Positions 23,261 through 31,748 of a stretch of 53,551 nucleotides of DNA are shown here, in pieces. The stretch is from the NCBI GenBank assembly GCA_016840065.1, contig JAEOTB010000055.1:1-53551 (forward strand), read 5' to 3'. Both the position numbers and the translations under genes were made by a program. The DNA is from Candidatus Hermodarchaeota archaeon (GTDB taxonomy: Archaea; Asgardarchaeota; Hermodarchaeia; Hermodarchaeales; Hermodarchaeaceae). The notes under the pieces are model-generated. The model saw only the letters and a program-made list of their open reading frames with translations. It did no database searches and was not told the origin of the DNA. Position 1 is the stretch's first letter. Each line of letters opens with the position of its first letter.

Positions 23261-24130
23261 TTATCTCCGGGGTTGTTGCCTGGGGTGATGCGTTGTATGG
23301 GGTTTTGAAACGAGTAGGTGACTTGTTCTTAAACGCTGCCCACAGGTTGGACACTTTCCCTTAGCCTTTATTAACGCGAGTAAATGAGTTTTGTGTCCTT
23401 GGCAATGGCAATTGGGGCAAATTGCGATTAGCTCAGACGGAGTAAGCTCATAGCCGCAGGCGACGCAGCTTGGAGTGGATTTCACTATCTGAGTCTCCCT
23501 TTTTACCGCGGAGAGGGCTTTGGCGCAGCTCCAACAAGTTGTTTCGGTAGGATTATTCGCTTTCCCACATTCACAGACAAGGACCACAACTTTTTGCTCT
23601 AAGGGTTTCCATCGTCGAGAGGGTGGACGCCAATCAGGAGGAAGAACCCGAAGTAGATGAGCAGGTTTAATGCTCGCTTCGCAGCTGGGGCAAGAGCCCT
23701 TAGCTCTAACCCAATCTTGTAGGTGCTCTGTGTGCCCCTGGGAAAAGCAGCAGGGTGTTATCACAAGATGATCTCCAGAAAAAAGATAGTAAGCACAGAT
23801 AGAGCATCGTGAAGATGGGTCGAATGTGTGCAGTTGGTGTTCGAGAGAGGCTAGTGGCTTATTACAGCCCCAGCATTCTTTCTCTGAGGTGTTGTTTAAC
23901 TTGCCGCATTCACAGGTTATCGCCATGACTCGCTGCTCGGAAAGTATTTGTCGTTGTTGCCTTTGAGCAGGAGGAGTTACCGTTGTGGATCTTGCCTTTC
24001 TTTCCCCGCGCTTCTGTTCAGATGAACAGGCCTGTGCTATAGCAAGACATACTCCAACTATAATCACTACTACGATAATTATCATCAATGCGATGGTTTG
24101 ATAGTAAAGATAACTTGGTTGAAGAATCAT
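23261..24130 (-). CDS. Membrane-anchored protein with two tandem NZF-like/RING-like zinc-finger modules
   Basis: 289 residues. A strong N-terminal membrane helix (IALMIIIVVVIIVGVCLAIA, about 12-32) is followed by a basic linker, module 1 at about 70-160 and module 2 at about 175-270. Module 1 has ITCECGKLNNTSEKECWGC, CSICAY, TPCC, GHTEH and CPSC. Module 2 has LVCECGKANNPTETTCWSC, CVACGY, CPNC, GHKTH and CPTC. First modules of the two sisters share TPCC and second modules share CPxC, so a two-module ancestor was duplicated. It is the first gene of the trio (ATG at 24130), diverging from the hydrolase promoter. It probably faces the cytoplasm, given the short N-terminus and basic residues after the helix. 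Confidence 0.85.
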   Translation of the reverse strand: MILQPSYLYYQTIALMIIIVVVIIVGVCLAIAQACSSEQKRGERKARSTTVTPPAQRQQRQILSEQRVMAITCECGKLNNTSEKECWGCNKPLASLEHQLHTFDPSSRCSICAYYLFSGDHLVITPCCFSQGHTEHLQDWVRAKGSCPSCEASIKPAHLLRVLPPDWRPPSRRWKPLEQKVVVLVCECGKANNPTETTCWSCAKALSAVKRETQIVKSTPSCVACGYELTPSELIAICPNCHCQGHKTHLLALIKAKGKCPTCGQRLRTSHLLVSKPHTTHHPRQQPRR

Positions 24131-24317
24131 TCATCTCTCCTTTATCTTGATTCAGTTTCTATTTCTTGGTGATATCAAGTTCTGTTGTGAAACCTCCAAC
24201 AGCCCTACTCATGGAACTGGTTACTTTAGTAATATTAGGTTTACGTTTTCTATAGAGTATTGGATTGTACGAAAGGAATTAATTTCTGTTAATATATTAT
24301 TTGAGTGGGTGTTTCTT

Positions 24318-25112
24318 GTGCCTTTCGCACAAATAGGTGATATCAAAATACATTATGAGATTGAAGGACAAGGTGACAATCTGCTACTCATTCACGGGGT
24401 CACAAGCTTCATTGGGAATTGGCGATTTGTACGCCCACATTTGAGCAAGCATTTCCATCTTGTATTACCAGATTTGCGGGGGCATGGACAATCCGACAAA
24501 CCCCTCACTCACTATTCTGTTGAGATGTTTGCCCAAGACATGATTGGACTTCTGGATGAATTGGGCATTGAGAGGTGCATTGTTGCTGGACATAGTCTCG
24601 GAGGGTTTATTTCACAGCAAGTTACATTGGATGCTCCCAAGCGAGTCCGGGCCCTTATTCTAATCTGCACTGCTCCTCGGGTTGATGTTGAAGCAGCAAT
24701 GGCACAAGTTCAGGTGTCCCAACAGCTACATGGATTACCTCCAGAACAGGTTATTGAGAAACAACTGGAACTCTATTATGAGAACCCTGGCGAATTACGG
24801 TCTACCCCAGGAATGATTGAGACCCTGAAGAAGGATATCAATCAGAGCCAGGAAAATCTAGTGAGTCATGGATACGCACAAGGTGCGGCAGTTGCATTCA
24901 ACGTGGAGGGACGATTGGACGAGATTCAGGCACCGACTCTCATAATTCAATGTGCACAAGACAAGACCTTTCCTTTGCGATGGGGTGAGTACCTTCGGGA
25001 TCATATCCCTAACGCTACGCTCAGAGTGATTAACAAGACAAGCCACTCAATTCAGATGGAACAACCTGAGAAACTAGCTCAAGCCATAGCAGAGTTCTGT
25101 AAGAGTATTTAA
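24318..25112 (+). CDS. Alpha/beta hydrolase
   Basis: 264 residues from GTG 24318. The oxyanion HG is in LIHGVTSF, the nucleophile Ser in GHSLGG, the acid Asp in CAQDKTFPL and the catalytic His in SHSIQMEQPE, so the triad is complete. The fold is that of esterase/haloperoxidase-like soluble hydrolases, with an unknown substrate. A TATA-like AATATATTA at 24290-24298 lies about 24 bases before the GTG, which fits a leaderless transcript and excludes the longer open frame from 24147. The URO-D family gene follows 24 bases downstream. Confidence 0.88.
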   Translation: MPFAQIGDIKIHYEIEGQGDNLLLIHGVTSFIGNWRFVRPHLSKHFHLVLPDLRGHGQSDKPLTHYSVEMFAQDMIGLLDELGIERCIVAGHSLGGFISQQVTLDAPKRVRALILICTAPRVDVEAAMAQVQVSQQLHGLPPEQVIEKQLELYYENPGELRSTPGMIETLKKDINQSQENLVSHGYAQGAAVAFNVEGRLDEIQAPTLIIQCAQDKTFPLRWGEYLRDHIPNATLRVINKTSHSIQMEQPEKLAQAIAEFCKSI

Positions 25113-25136
25113 TACAGACGTTGGGAGTTTGCCTAG

Positions 25137-26237
25137 GTGGAACCACGAGAGAGAGTTCAGGCTGCGTTGAGCCATCGCCAGCCTGACAGTATTCCTATTG
25201 ACCTTGGTGGTCCAGCGAATAGCCTATCCAAATATGTCGCCGAGACTCTCGTGAAGCAGCTACACCTTCCAATACAAAAAATACCAATATGGCAAATTAT
25301 TCAAGGACAGATCGAGTTACCGGAGCCTTTGCTACAACACTTGAACGTCGATACTCGCCACATACACGGAACACCTCCAGAAAAACCACCAACCCTTACC
25401 GGTAAAACTGAAACCTTTGTAGACTGGTTGGGATTACACTACCAGAGGAAAGGACCATTCTTTGTTGTCACTGAACCACCCCTAGCTTCAGCTCGTTCAA
25501 TCAAAGATATCGATGCCTACCCTTGGCCCAAGCCCAAGGCATCATGGTTCAAGAAGGCAGCTGCACAAGCCCGTACCCATTACAAGAATGGATTCGCTGT
25601 AGTTGCCGACCCTTCGGCTCCAGGAGTATTCGAGCTGGGATGTTGGTTAATGGGTTGGACCCAGTTCCTTACAGCGCTTCTTCGAAGACCTCAATTTGCA
25701 GTCTATCTACTAGATAGGTCCTTGGAACTGCACAGACAGTTTTGGCAATGCTTCCTTGAAGCGGTGGGTGATTACACTCAAATCGTAGTACTTGGCGACG
25801 ACTATGGTATCAATACCGGACCTTTCATGGACCCAGAATTGTTCAAGCAGCTGGTGCAGCCACGCCTGAGTCAACTGGTAACCCACATCAAGGCTGTGGC
25901 ACCCGTTGCTGTAATGCTTCATTCTTGTGGTGCTATTCACTCTCTTATACCGAGTTTGATTGATGCTGACATTGATGTGTTAAGCCCCATCCAGCCCCTT
26001 GTTTATGAGATGAGAGCTGCCCAGTTAAAGGATAAGTTCGGTGAAGACCTTACGCTTCACGGAGGAATTGACCTTTACCGCCCAGAAACAACAAGCCTTG
26101 AAAGCTTACATCGGGAACTCAAGACACTTGCTACAAGTGGGGGCTATATTTTTGGATTAACTAATTCTGTATTAGATCCCTCCCAGCTAGACCACTTCTT
26201 GAGAGTTTTTACCTCTGTTAGGGAGCTTAAGATGTAG
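25137..26237 (+). CDS. Uroporphyrinogen decarboxylase (URO-D) family protein, methyltransferase-like
   Basis: 366 residues of the URO-D/MtaA fold. It opens with EPRERVQAALSHRQPDSIPID, then contains GCWLMGWTQFLTALLRRP, DDYGINTGPFMDPELFKQLVQPRL, LHSCGAIHSLIPSLIDADIDVLSPIQP and GGIDLYRPE. The His and Cys in LHSCG are found in the zinc-dependent methylcobamide methyltransferase branch, whereas true HemE has other signature residues. I infer corrinoid-linked methyl transfer or a related reaction rather than heme synthesis. GTG 25137 follows GGGAGTTTGCCTAG. It is probably in an operon with the hydrolase. The corrinoid-activation-type protein at 15539 could serve it. Confidence 0.8.
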   Translation: MEPRERVQAALSHRQPDSIPIDLGGPANSLSKYVAETLVKQLHLPIQKIPIWQIIQGQIELPEPLLQHLNVDTRHIHGTPPEKPPTLTGKTETFVDWLGLHYQRKGPFFVVTEPPLASARSIKDIDAYPWPKPKASWFKKAAAQARTHYKNGFAVVADPSAPGVFELGCWLMGWTQFLTALLRRPQFAVYLLDRSLELHRQFWQCFLEAVGDYTQIVVLGDDYGINTGPFMDPELFKQLVQPRLSQLVTHIKAVAPVAVMLHSCGAIHSLIPSLIDADIDVLSPIQPLVYEMRAAQLKDKFGEDLTLHGGIDLYRPETTSLESLHRELKTLATSGGYIFGLTNSVLDPSQLDHFLRVFTSVRELKM

Positions 26238-26338
26238 CGTAATAGTAAAAGCTTATTTGCAGAAAGGATAGAAAGGGAGAGATATTAATCCTCACTAAGC
26301 CCTTGCTTTGAGGATTGAATGACTAGTGGTGTTCCCTG

Positions 26339-27790
26339 TTGATACTGCCGGCTGTCTTCGTAATGGTGCTTTTCATCGTAACAATTCTCATGATAACATT
26401 GGATATGACCGACCACACTTTGGCAGCCCTTCTGGGGGCATCAATCCTTCTCATCTTTCTGGCTCAGATTTGGCCTGTTTGGCAACCCGCAATGGTGGAG
26501 CATTTCACTCATGAGGCTGCGATAGCCCTGGCTGCGGGTAATATGGCTGAATATTCAGAATACTTAGCGTTGGCGTCAGAATATGCCACACTCGCTGGCT
26601 CCTTCAATCTCGACACCTTCTCTTTCTATTTCACTCGCTGGATAGACCTGGGCACAATCATCGTCATTCTATCGCTGATGGTCATCACAGAGATTGCCCG
26701 GGATTCAGGTCTCTTTCAATTCATCGCTGTAAAAGCTCTCAGACTAAGTGGAGGTAGTCCAAGGAAGCTCCTTATGATTTTTTGCGCCCTTACTTTCGCG
26801 ATGTCCTCAGTTCTAGCCACTACAGCATTGATAGTAGGTCCATTGACAATCCTAGCTTGTGATGCGTTAGAACAAAACCCCGTACCCTTCCTTATATCCA
26901 ATGCGATGTGTGGCAATGTCGGCGGGATTACGACGATGATATCTAGCGTTCCCTGTATGCTTGTCGCGGGTGCGACTGCTTACGATTTTGCCTGGTTTGT
27001 TATCAACCTCTTCCCGCTAGGCTTGATGCTTCTTGGGGTTACAATCTTTATAGCACTGCAGTTGTTCCGTAAGGAATTCTCCACACCAAGACCCCAGCGC
27101 GTCAGAGACCTAATGGCGCTGGATGCCTGGGATATGGTTCGGGACCGAGGAGTCTTTTACCGAACCGCTATCCTATTCATAGGTCTGGTCATCGGATTTG
27201 TCGTCTTTGGTTCCCTTGGGCTTAGTTGGCTCGTCGCTCTAGTTGGCTGCCTAATCTTTGTAGTTTTCAGTGGTGTTGGTCCCAATCGACTATTCCGTGA
27301 GGTCGAGTGGACCGCCCTATTCTTCTTCATCGGACTCTTCATGGTGGTAGGTGGACTTGAGGAGTTCGGGGTGCTTCACGCGATTGGTGAAGGAATCGCG
27401 GGGATAGTCGGTAGCAACCAGGTTCTGGCTACGGTGATGCTTTTGTGGGTAACAGGGATTACCAGTGGTGCCGTTGACAACATCCCTGTGACAGCTACTC
27501 TAATCCCGGTAGTTAGTATTGTTGGTGAAGGATTACCCGCAGGTGCTATAGGAACACTCTATGGCTCGCTCACGGTAGGTGCTGTACTCGGAGGCGCACT
27601 AACACCGATAGCTTCTGCGGCCAATGTTCTGACGATGACAGTTGCCAGGAAGGAAGGGCGACCGATTCCCTACAACAAGATGTTGGTGACTGGGGCTGTC
27701 TTGTTCTTCGTCTTCCTTGGCATCTCAACAGGTTATATGTTGTTTAGACTCGCAATGTTCCCACTGGCAGCGCCACCTAGCTTCTCCTAA
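26339..27790 (+). CDS. NhaD/ArsB-type ion transporter (IT superfamily)
   Basis: 483 residues with about 12 membrane helices. Family landmarks are the first helix followed by DMTDHTLAALLGAS, DLGTIIVILSLMVITEIARDSGLFQFIAVKALRLSGG, NVGGITTMISSVPCMLVAGA and SGAVDNIPVTATLIP. The last resembles the paired N/S-containing re-entrant loops of this group. It should exchange or export ions (Na+/H+, arsenite or dicarboxylates are all possible). No arsenic genes are adjacent. The start is TTG 26339, with only a weak ribosome signal. Confidence 0.82.
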   Translation: MILPAVFVMVLFIVTILMITLDMTDHTLAALLGASILLIFLAQIWPVWQPAMVEHFTHEAAIALAAGNMAEYSEYLALASEYATLAGSFNLDTFSFYFTRWIDLGTIIVILSLMVITEIARDSGLFQFIAVKALRLSGGSPRKLLMIFCALTFAMSSVLATTALIVGPLTILACDALEQNPVPFLISNAMCGNVGGITTMISSVPCMLVAGATAYDFAWFVINLFPLGLMLLGVTIFIALQLFRKEFSTPRPQRVRDLMALDAWDMVRDRGVFYRTAILFIGLVIGFVVFGSLGLSWLVALVGCLIFVVFSGVGPNRLFREVEWTALFFFIGLFMVVGGLEEFGVLHAIGEGIAGIVGSNQVLATVMLLWVTGITSGAVDNIPVTATLIPVVSIVGEGLPAGAIGTLYGSLTVGAVLGGALTPIASAANVLTMTVARKEGRPIPYNKMLVTGAVLFFVFLGISTGYMLFRLAMFPLAAPPSFS

Positions 27791-27811
27791 CAAGGAAGAA
27801 ACACTGGGTAT

Positions 27812-27843
27812 AAAGAAAAAGGGGAGAGCGGGGAAGACCCCGC
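27812..27843 (-). terminator. GC hairpin with T-tract (minus strand)
   Basis: GCGGGG at 27828-27833 and CCCCGC at 27838-27843 form a perfect 6-bp stem with loop AAGA. Read on the minus strand it is followed by CTCTCCCC and five T. It lies 11 bases after the stop of the minus-strand gene at 27855 and 38 bases after the plus-strand transporter. Confidence 0.55.
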
Positions 27844-27854
27844 ATGATCACATC

Positions 27855-28517
27855 CTAGTGAAGGAAGAAGTAGAGTATTCCTCCTCCTGCACCGAAAAGG
27901 AGGTAGACAGCTACTAGGGCAATGGCCTGAGCGAAGCCTGCGAACGCTAAGATTAGCAGGAGTGGCCTTGAACCGAAGATACCGCAGATTAGTTGGAGGA
28001 GATGTTCAGCCCACCTGAAGAGGGCGAACACAAAGACACCAACCACAATAAAGGCGATAATCACCAGCCACTTCAATGAGACAAACGCTATGATGAAGTC
28101 AGGAACATATAATGCGACTAGAATAGCCGCACCAATCCCTGCGGCAAGTCCAAGGAGTGCCGCCCACGATATTTTGGTGAAAGGGGTGAGGAATAAACCA
28201 AGAGCTGCCCAGCCCAACAAGATTAGCGTCAGTAAGTCCCCATAGGGATGTCCCACGCCAAAGAAGACTGGATAGAACAGGAGAGACACTAGAGAGGCTA
28301 GACAAAGGATACCAAATGGTATGCCTAGAAATCCAACTAGCCTGACGAGTCCCCGTCGCCAACCGATTGGGGGGGCTTCTGCACCGGATTCTTCTTCACT
28401 TTTGGATGGCCGTTGAGGCTCGGGCATTAGCGCATCTATAAACCAAGAGAAGGCTGAGATGGAGGCTAGCCCGAGGAACAGTGGAGTGAGGTTTGAGAGT
28501 ATCAACGTGATAGACAT
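27855..28517 (-). CDS. Multi-spanning membrane protein of unknown function
   Basis: 220 residues with about six membrane helices. The first (about 5-28) is followed by a polar loop (MPEPQRPSKSEEESGAEAPP), then LVGFLGIPFGILCLASLVSLLF and further hydrophobic segments to the C-terminus. No catalytic or transport motif is seen. ATG at 28517. It is convergent with the NhaD/ArsB-type gene and preceded by a small coiled-coil gene, about 90 bases apart. Confidence 0.65.
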   Translation of the reverse strand: MSITLILSNLTPLFLGLASISAFSWFIDALMPEPQRPSKSEEESGAEAPPIGWRRGLVRLVGFLGIPFGILCLASLVSLLFYPVFFGVGHPYGDLLTLILLGWAALGLFLTPFTKISWAALLGLAAGIGAAILVALYVPDFIIAFVSLKWLVIIAFIVVGVFVFALFRWAEHLLQLICGIFGSRPLLLILAFAGFAQAIALVAVYLLFGAGGGILYFFLH

Positions 28518-28608
28518 TTTTTATCTCCACCACTACTCGTTGAAAGGGGGTTGAGACCTAAAACTCTTTGTAATTTGACTTCAATATTTGTGGGAGGTTG
28601 AATACCAG

Positions 28609-28731
28609 TTAATCCACTTTCTCCCTTATTTTTTCAATCTCGGTTGAGATATTACCCAAATACTTGAGTACGCTGTTCATTTGTTCGATAAGTGTTTGTA
28701 ATAATTTGACCATAGCTACTTGAGATGACAT
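28609..28731 (-). CDS. Small coiled-coil protein (40 aa), tentative
   Basis: 40 residues from ATG 28731 to TAA 28609-28611. The product begins MSSQVAMVKLLQTLIEQM and continues in heptads through YLGNISTEIEKIREKVD, one amphipathic helix. The ribosome site is weak (GGAT), so it could be leaderless. The stretch 28518-28812 has no other gene. It may be a partner of the small coiled-coil protein type at 13094, but there is no sequence match. Support is helix periodicity and composition only. Confidence 0.4.
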   Translation of the reverse strand: MSSQVAMVKLLQTLIEQMNSVLKYLGNISTEIEKIREKVD

Positions 28732-28812
28732 GATTCATCAAATCCAACTTGTAGTGTAACTTGATGCGTATTCAGGTCTTAAAAACGCTGGGTAATTAAA
28801 GAACCTTGGAGA

Positions 28813-29475
28813 TTAATCTGAAACCTTGTAGAAGTGTTTGAGGAAGGGGAGTGTGTCGAGGAGGTTCTGACTTCGGACTACTTCTGTAGCCCGTGATGCC
28901 ACGTCGTCATGGCTAGGATTGAAGGCTATTGAAGCGCCTGAGACATTGAACATAGGGAGATCGTTGTACGAGTCTCCGATGGCGACACATCTGTTGAGGG
29001 AGATATCAAATTCTTGGACGATTCTGTGTAGGATTTCGTGTTTGTTCTCCAATCCTACAACTACGTCGACACCACAGATTAGACCTTGTCTGTCTACTAG
29101 GAGCCTATTAGCATAGCCCACATCAATGCCCAATACTTCCTGAGCTATTGAGGTAAATAGTGTCAAACCGGAGCTTATGATGGCCGTTTTTACCTTCCAG
29201 CGATGGAGTGTATCGACTAGCTCTTGGGCTCCTGAGATGAAGGTTAGCCCATCCATTGCTGCCTGTTGAAGTTCACTTATGGGAACTCCATGCCAAAGCT
29301 GGACATCGAGCTCAGCCCATCTGGCGTAACCTATCTTACCTGAATAGTAGAGATCAGCGTTTCCCTTTGCAGCCTCTAGTGTACCAAGGTGGTGGTGTAT
29401 CCAGCGCCAAGAACTGTCAAGACGGACCAGTGTTCCATCTAAATCAAAAGCAGTAAGTCCTGTTATAGATGACAA
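28813..29475 (-). CDS. HAD-superfamily phosphatase (SerB-like, HAD-IB)
   Basis: 220 residues. Motif I is FDLDGTLV (nucleophile Asp12, acid Asp14 by count from MSSITGLTAFDLDG at 10-14). Motif II is the Ser in IISSGLTL, and motif III/IV is GDSYNDLPMF. The cap between motifs I and II is all-helical, as in phosphoserine phosphatase-like enzymes. The substrate is a small phosphorylated metabolite, not determinable here. ATG 29475 is close to motif I, as expected. It is downstream of the KaiC-like gene on the same strand (44-base gap). Confidence 0.88.
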   Translation of the reverse strand: MSSITGLTAFDLDGTLVRLDSSWRWIHHHLGTLEAAKGNADLYYSGKIGYARWAELDVQLWHGVPISELQQAAMDGLTFISGAQELVDTLHRWKVKTAIISSGLTLFTSIAQEVLGIDVGYANRLLVDRQGLICGVDVVVGLENKHEILHRIVQEFDISLNRCVAIGDSYNDLPMFNVSGASIAFNPSHDDVASRATEVVRSQNLLDTLPFLKHFYKVSD

Positions 29476-29519
29476 AGTGTGATCCTCCCTGAATACCTAC
29501 ACCCTTCTTATTAGGCTTC

Positions 29520-30269
29520 TTAGAAATCGTCAAGTAGGGAATCGATTCCCTTTGTTGAGGGAAAGTTGATTCCAGAAGGAGTAACATCATAGGGGATTCG
29601 TCGAGTGTTGTAGTGTGGTCGGGGTGACTTGAGTATTCGTACGAACTTTTGGAGTTTGTCATGAACTTCGACAAGTGTAAGCTGTATGACGCCATCGTGT
29701 AGATGTTTGAAGCTTTCAGAAACGGTTGCGGGATGCATCTTGGGCACAAGTACAGCTAGTCCCACGCAACCCGCTAGCTTCATCAGCCGCACAGTACGTG
29801 AGGCTAGACGATGGGCTCGCTCGAAGCCAAAGTTGGTCACAGTTCCTGAGAAGCTGTCCACTATCACACGACTCGGTTGTTTCTTACGCTTTGAAATGAA
29901 ATCATAGGCTTGGTTATAGACGAACATCACCTTGTGGGGATCACTGGGATTAACCACTCGAATGGTTCCTAGTAGCTTGTCCTCTGTCTCAGACCAAAGA
30001 TCTAGGATAAGTAGCTGTTTTGCCTTGATAGCCTTATCCACATCCACACCTGAATCACTTAACCAGCTTATGACATCTTCAGCTGGTTCTTCATTGGAGG
30101 CATATACGACCAGTTCTTTGTGATCTAGTGCATACTTGATGAAGGCATAAACCAGGCTTTGGGGCTGTGTGCCGTTATCAGCCTCCAGCAGATAGCTCTT
30201 CCCTCGAAGAAGTGAACCGCCTAAGAGTTGATCAATTTCAGCAATTCCAAAGCTTCCTTCAGCAGCCAC
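29520..30269 (-). CDS. KaiC/RecA-like protein lacking Walker A (short form)
   Basis: 249 residues of the KaiC/RadA-like fold. FGIAEIDQLLGGSLLRGKSYLL at 7-28 matches the usual G-I-x-x-L-D-x-x-L-G-G start. A Walker B-like strand SRVIVDSFSG and a later strand CVGLAVLVPK follow. Where KaiC has E-P-G-T-G-K-T, this protein has D31-N-G-T-Q-P-Q37: the P-loop glycine and lysine are gone. ATP binding by the normal loop is therefore unlikely. It is a paralog of the 412-residue gene 133 bases upstream but lacks its V4R domain. Likely a sensor or adaptor; the partner is unknown. Confidence 0.8.
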   Translation of the reverse strand: MAAEGSFGIAEIDQLLGGSLLRGKSYLLEADNGTQPQSLVYAFIKYALDHKELVVYASNEEPAEDVISWLSDSGVDVDKAIKAKQLLILDLWSETEDKLLGTIRVVNPSDPHKVMFVYNQAYDFISKRKKQPSRVIVDSFSGTVTNFGFERAHRLASRTVRLMKLAGCVGLAVLVPKMHPATVSESFKHLHDGVIQLTLVEVHDKLQKFVRILKSPRPHYNTRRIPYDVTPSGINFPSTKGIDSLLDDF

Positions 30270-30401
30270 TAGTTATGCCCCATCCTGTCAAAGATAGTTA
30301 ATGTAAGAAAAGTAGTTTGTTAAAAGTGTAACTTTGAGAATTGGTTGTTGAGGATTTCTTATAGATTTCCGCAAGAATCAGTCATTCGAGGTTCTCAGAG
30401 A

Positions 30402-31640
30402 TTAATCACCTGGGCCAGCTTGAAATTCACAGTGTTTATCGCCCTTTGCCAAGCACATTGTTTCTTGGCATCGCATGGGTTTGCCTTCTAGCTCTTCAAG
30501 CATGGCAGCTATAATTCCAGCGTGTATGAAGTCTACGGGGGCACCGAACCCTTTCATCACTTCTGCCACTGGAGATTTTCGTAGAATTATCGTGTACTCC
30601 TCACTGGTCGGATCCTTAGATATTTCCAAGTCACCGAATCCTAATAATTTGACAATCCGAGTAAAACCCTTGAGAGGATTGTCGGGATTCGCCGTTTTTA
30701 TCCTCTTTAGGAGAAGAGTTGGGGCACGCCGGACGGATTTGTAGGTTGAAGCGTAAATATCTGGACCAACCTTGGCAATGTCCTTTTCGGTAAGAAGCTG
30801 GCGAACTAGATGAGCAAGAGCTTCTGTGGGAAGAATCATGCACCGCTCACCGAAGAGCTGGAGAACCCCTTCTGCCACCTGATGTAGCCCGGTCTTCATT
30901 TCCTCTGACTTTTCAATTCCATTAAGGCTAATTGCTAACCCTGCGTCAGTTACTTCATAGGGGATGCGGCGTGTTTCAAAACCTGATAATGGAGATTTTA
31001 GTATTCGAATAAATTTCTGTAGCCTGTTATGGTGTTCTTGAAGAGTAAGCTGGATACATCCATCATAAAGATGTCTAAAGCTTTCTGAAACCGTTGGAGG
31101 ATGCATCTTTGGAATTAGAACCGACAGGCCAATTGCCTGTCCTATTTTCATCATACGGGTTGCACGGTCTGCAAGCCTATTAGCTCGTTCAAACCCAAAG
31201 GTACTCACTGCTCCTGACAGGCTCTCCATTACAACCCTTCTGGGTCTATCTTCTCTGTCTTCTAGCGCATTCTTAAACGCTTGATTGTAGGTATAGAGGA
31301 CCTTGTGAGGGTCATCGGGATTCCCGGCTCTGAGGATTCCTGGTCCATTGTCTTCGTTCTCTGACCAAAGGTCTAAGATGAGTAGTTGTTCCCCCTTGAT
31401 TGCCTTGTCTATATTGATAGAGTATTCTTTGAGTTTTACTAGGACGTCTTCAGCTGGTCCTTCATTGGTAGCGAAAACGACGAGTTCTCCCTTGGTCAAT
31501 GCGTGTTTGATGAAGGGAAATATTATGCTTTGGGGTTGAGTTCCGTTGTCAGCTTCAAGCAAGTAGCTTTTTCCACATATAAGGGAGCCACCAAGGAGCT
31601 GATCTATATCAGCAATTCCAAAACTTACATCAGGAACCAA
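30402..31640 (-). CDS. KaiC-like (Walker A lost) - V4R fusion protein
   Basis: 412 residues. Residues 1-240 are the same degenerate KaiC-like domain as the neighbour, with the identical replacement D31-N-G-T-Q-P-Q37 at the P-loop. Residues 250-412 form a V4R (4-vinyl reductase-type) domain, ending MRCQETMCLAKGDKHCEFQ. Its Cys-x4-Cys...GD-x2-Cys-x-F matches the metal-binding end of V4R. V4R domains bind small hydrophobic ligands and occur in signalling proteins. Together with the downstream paralog this suggests a ligand-sensing pair built on a dead RecA-like fold. On the minus strand, TATA-like ATATATGG precedes the ATG by about 50 bases. AGTACC occurs twice as a direct repeat at 31683-31702. 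Confidence 0.82.
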   Translation of the reverse strand: MVPDVSFGIADIDQLLGGSLICGKSYLLEADNGTQPQSIIFPFIKHALTKGELVVFATNEGPAEDVLVKLKEYSINIDKAIKGEQLLILDLWSENEDNGPGILRAGNPDDPHKVLYTYNQAFKNALEDREDRPRRVVMESLSGAVSTFGFERANRLADRATRMMKIGQAIGLSVLIPKMHPPTVSESFRHLYDGCIQLTLQEHHNRLQKFIRILKSPLSGFETRRIPYEVTDAGLAISLNGIEKSEEMKTGLHQVAEGVLQLFGERCMILPTEALAHLVRQLLTEKDIAKVGPDIYASTYKSVRRAPTLLLKRIKTANPDNPLKGFTRIVKLLGFGDLEISKDPTSEEYTIILRKSPVAEVMKGFGAPVDFIHAGIIAAMLEELEGKPMRCQETMCLAKGDKHCEFQAGPGD

Positions 31641-31748
31641 AGTCTTCCTGCCTCAACGTCAAGACGAAATTCCTTAGTATAAGTACCATATATACTAGTA
31701 CCCTCGATAGAGGGAAACCAGAAGCTATTTGTGTTTTTCTAAAACCTA

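Noticed and set aside
24147..24317. Upstream extension of the alpha/beta hydrolase frame
   Set aside because: The extension is not similar to hydrolase N-termini, and a TATA-like box within it points to a start at 24318.
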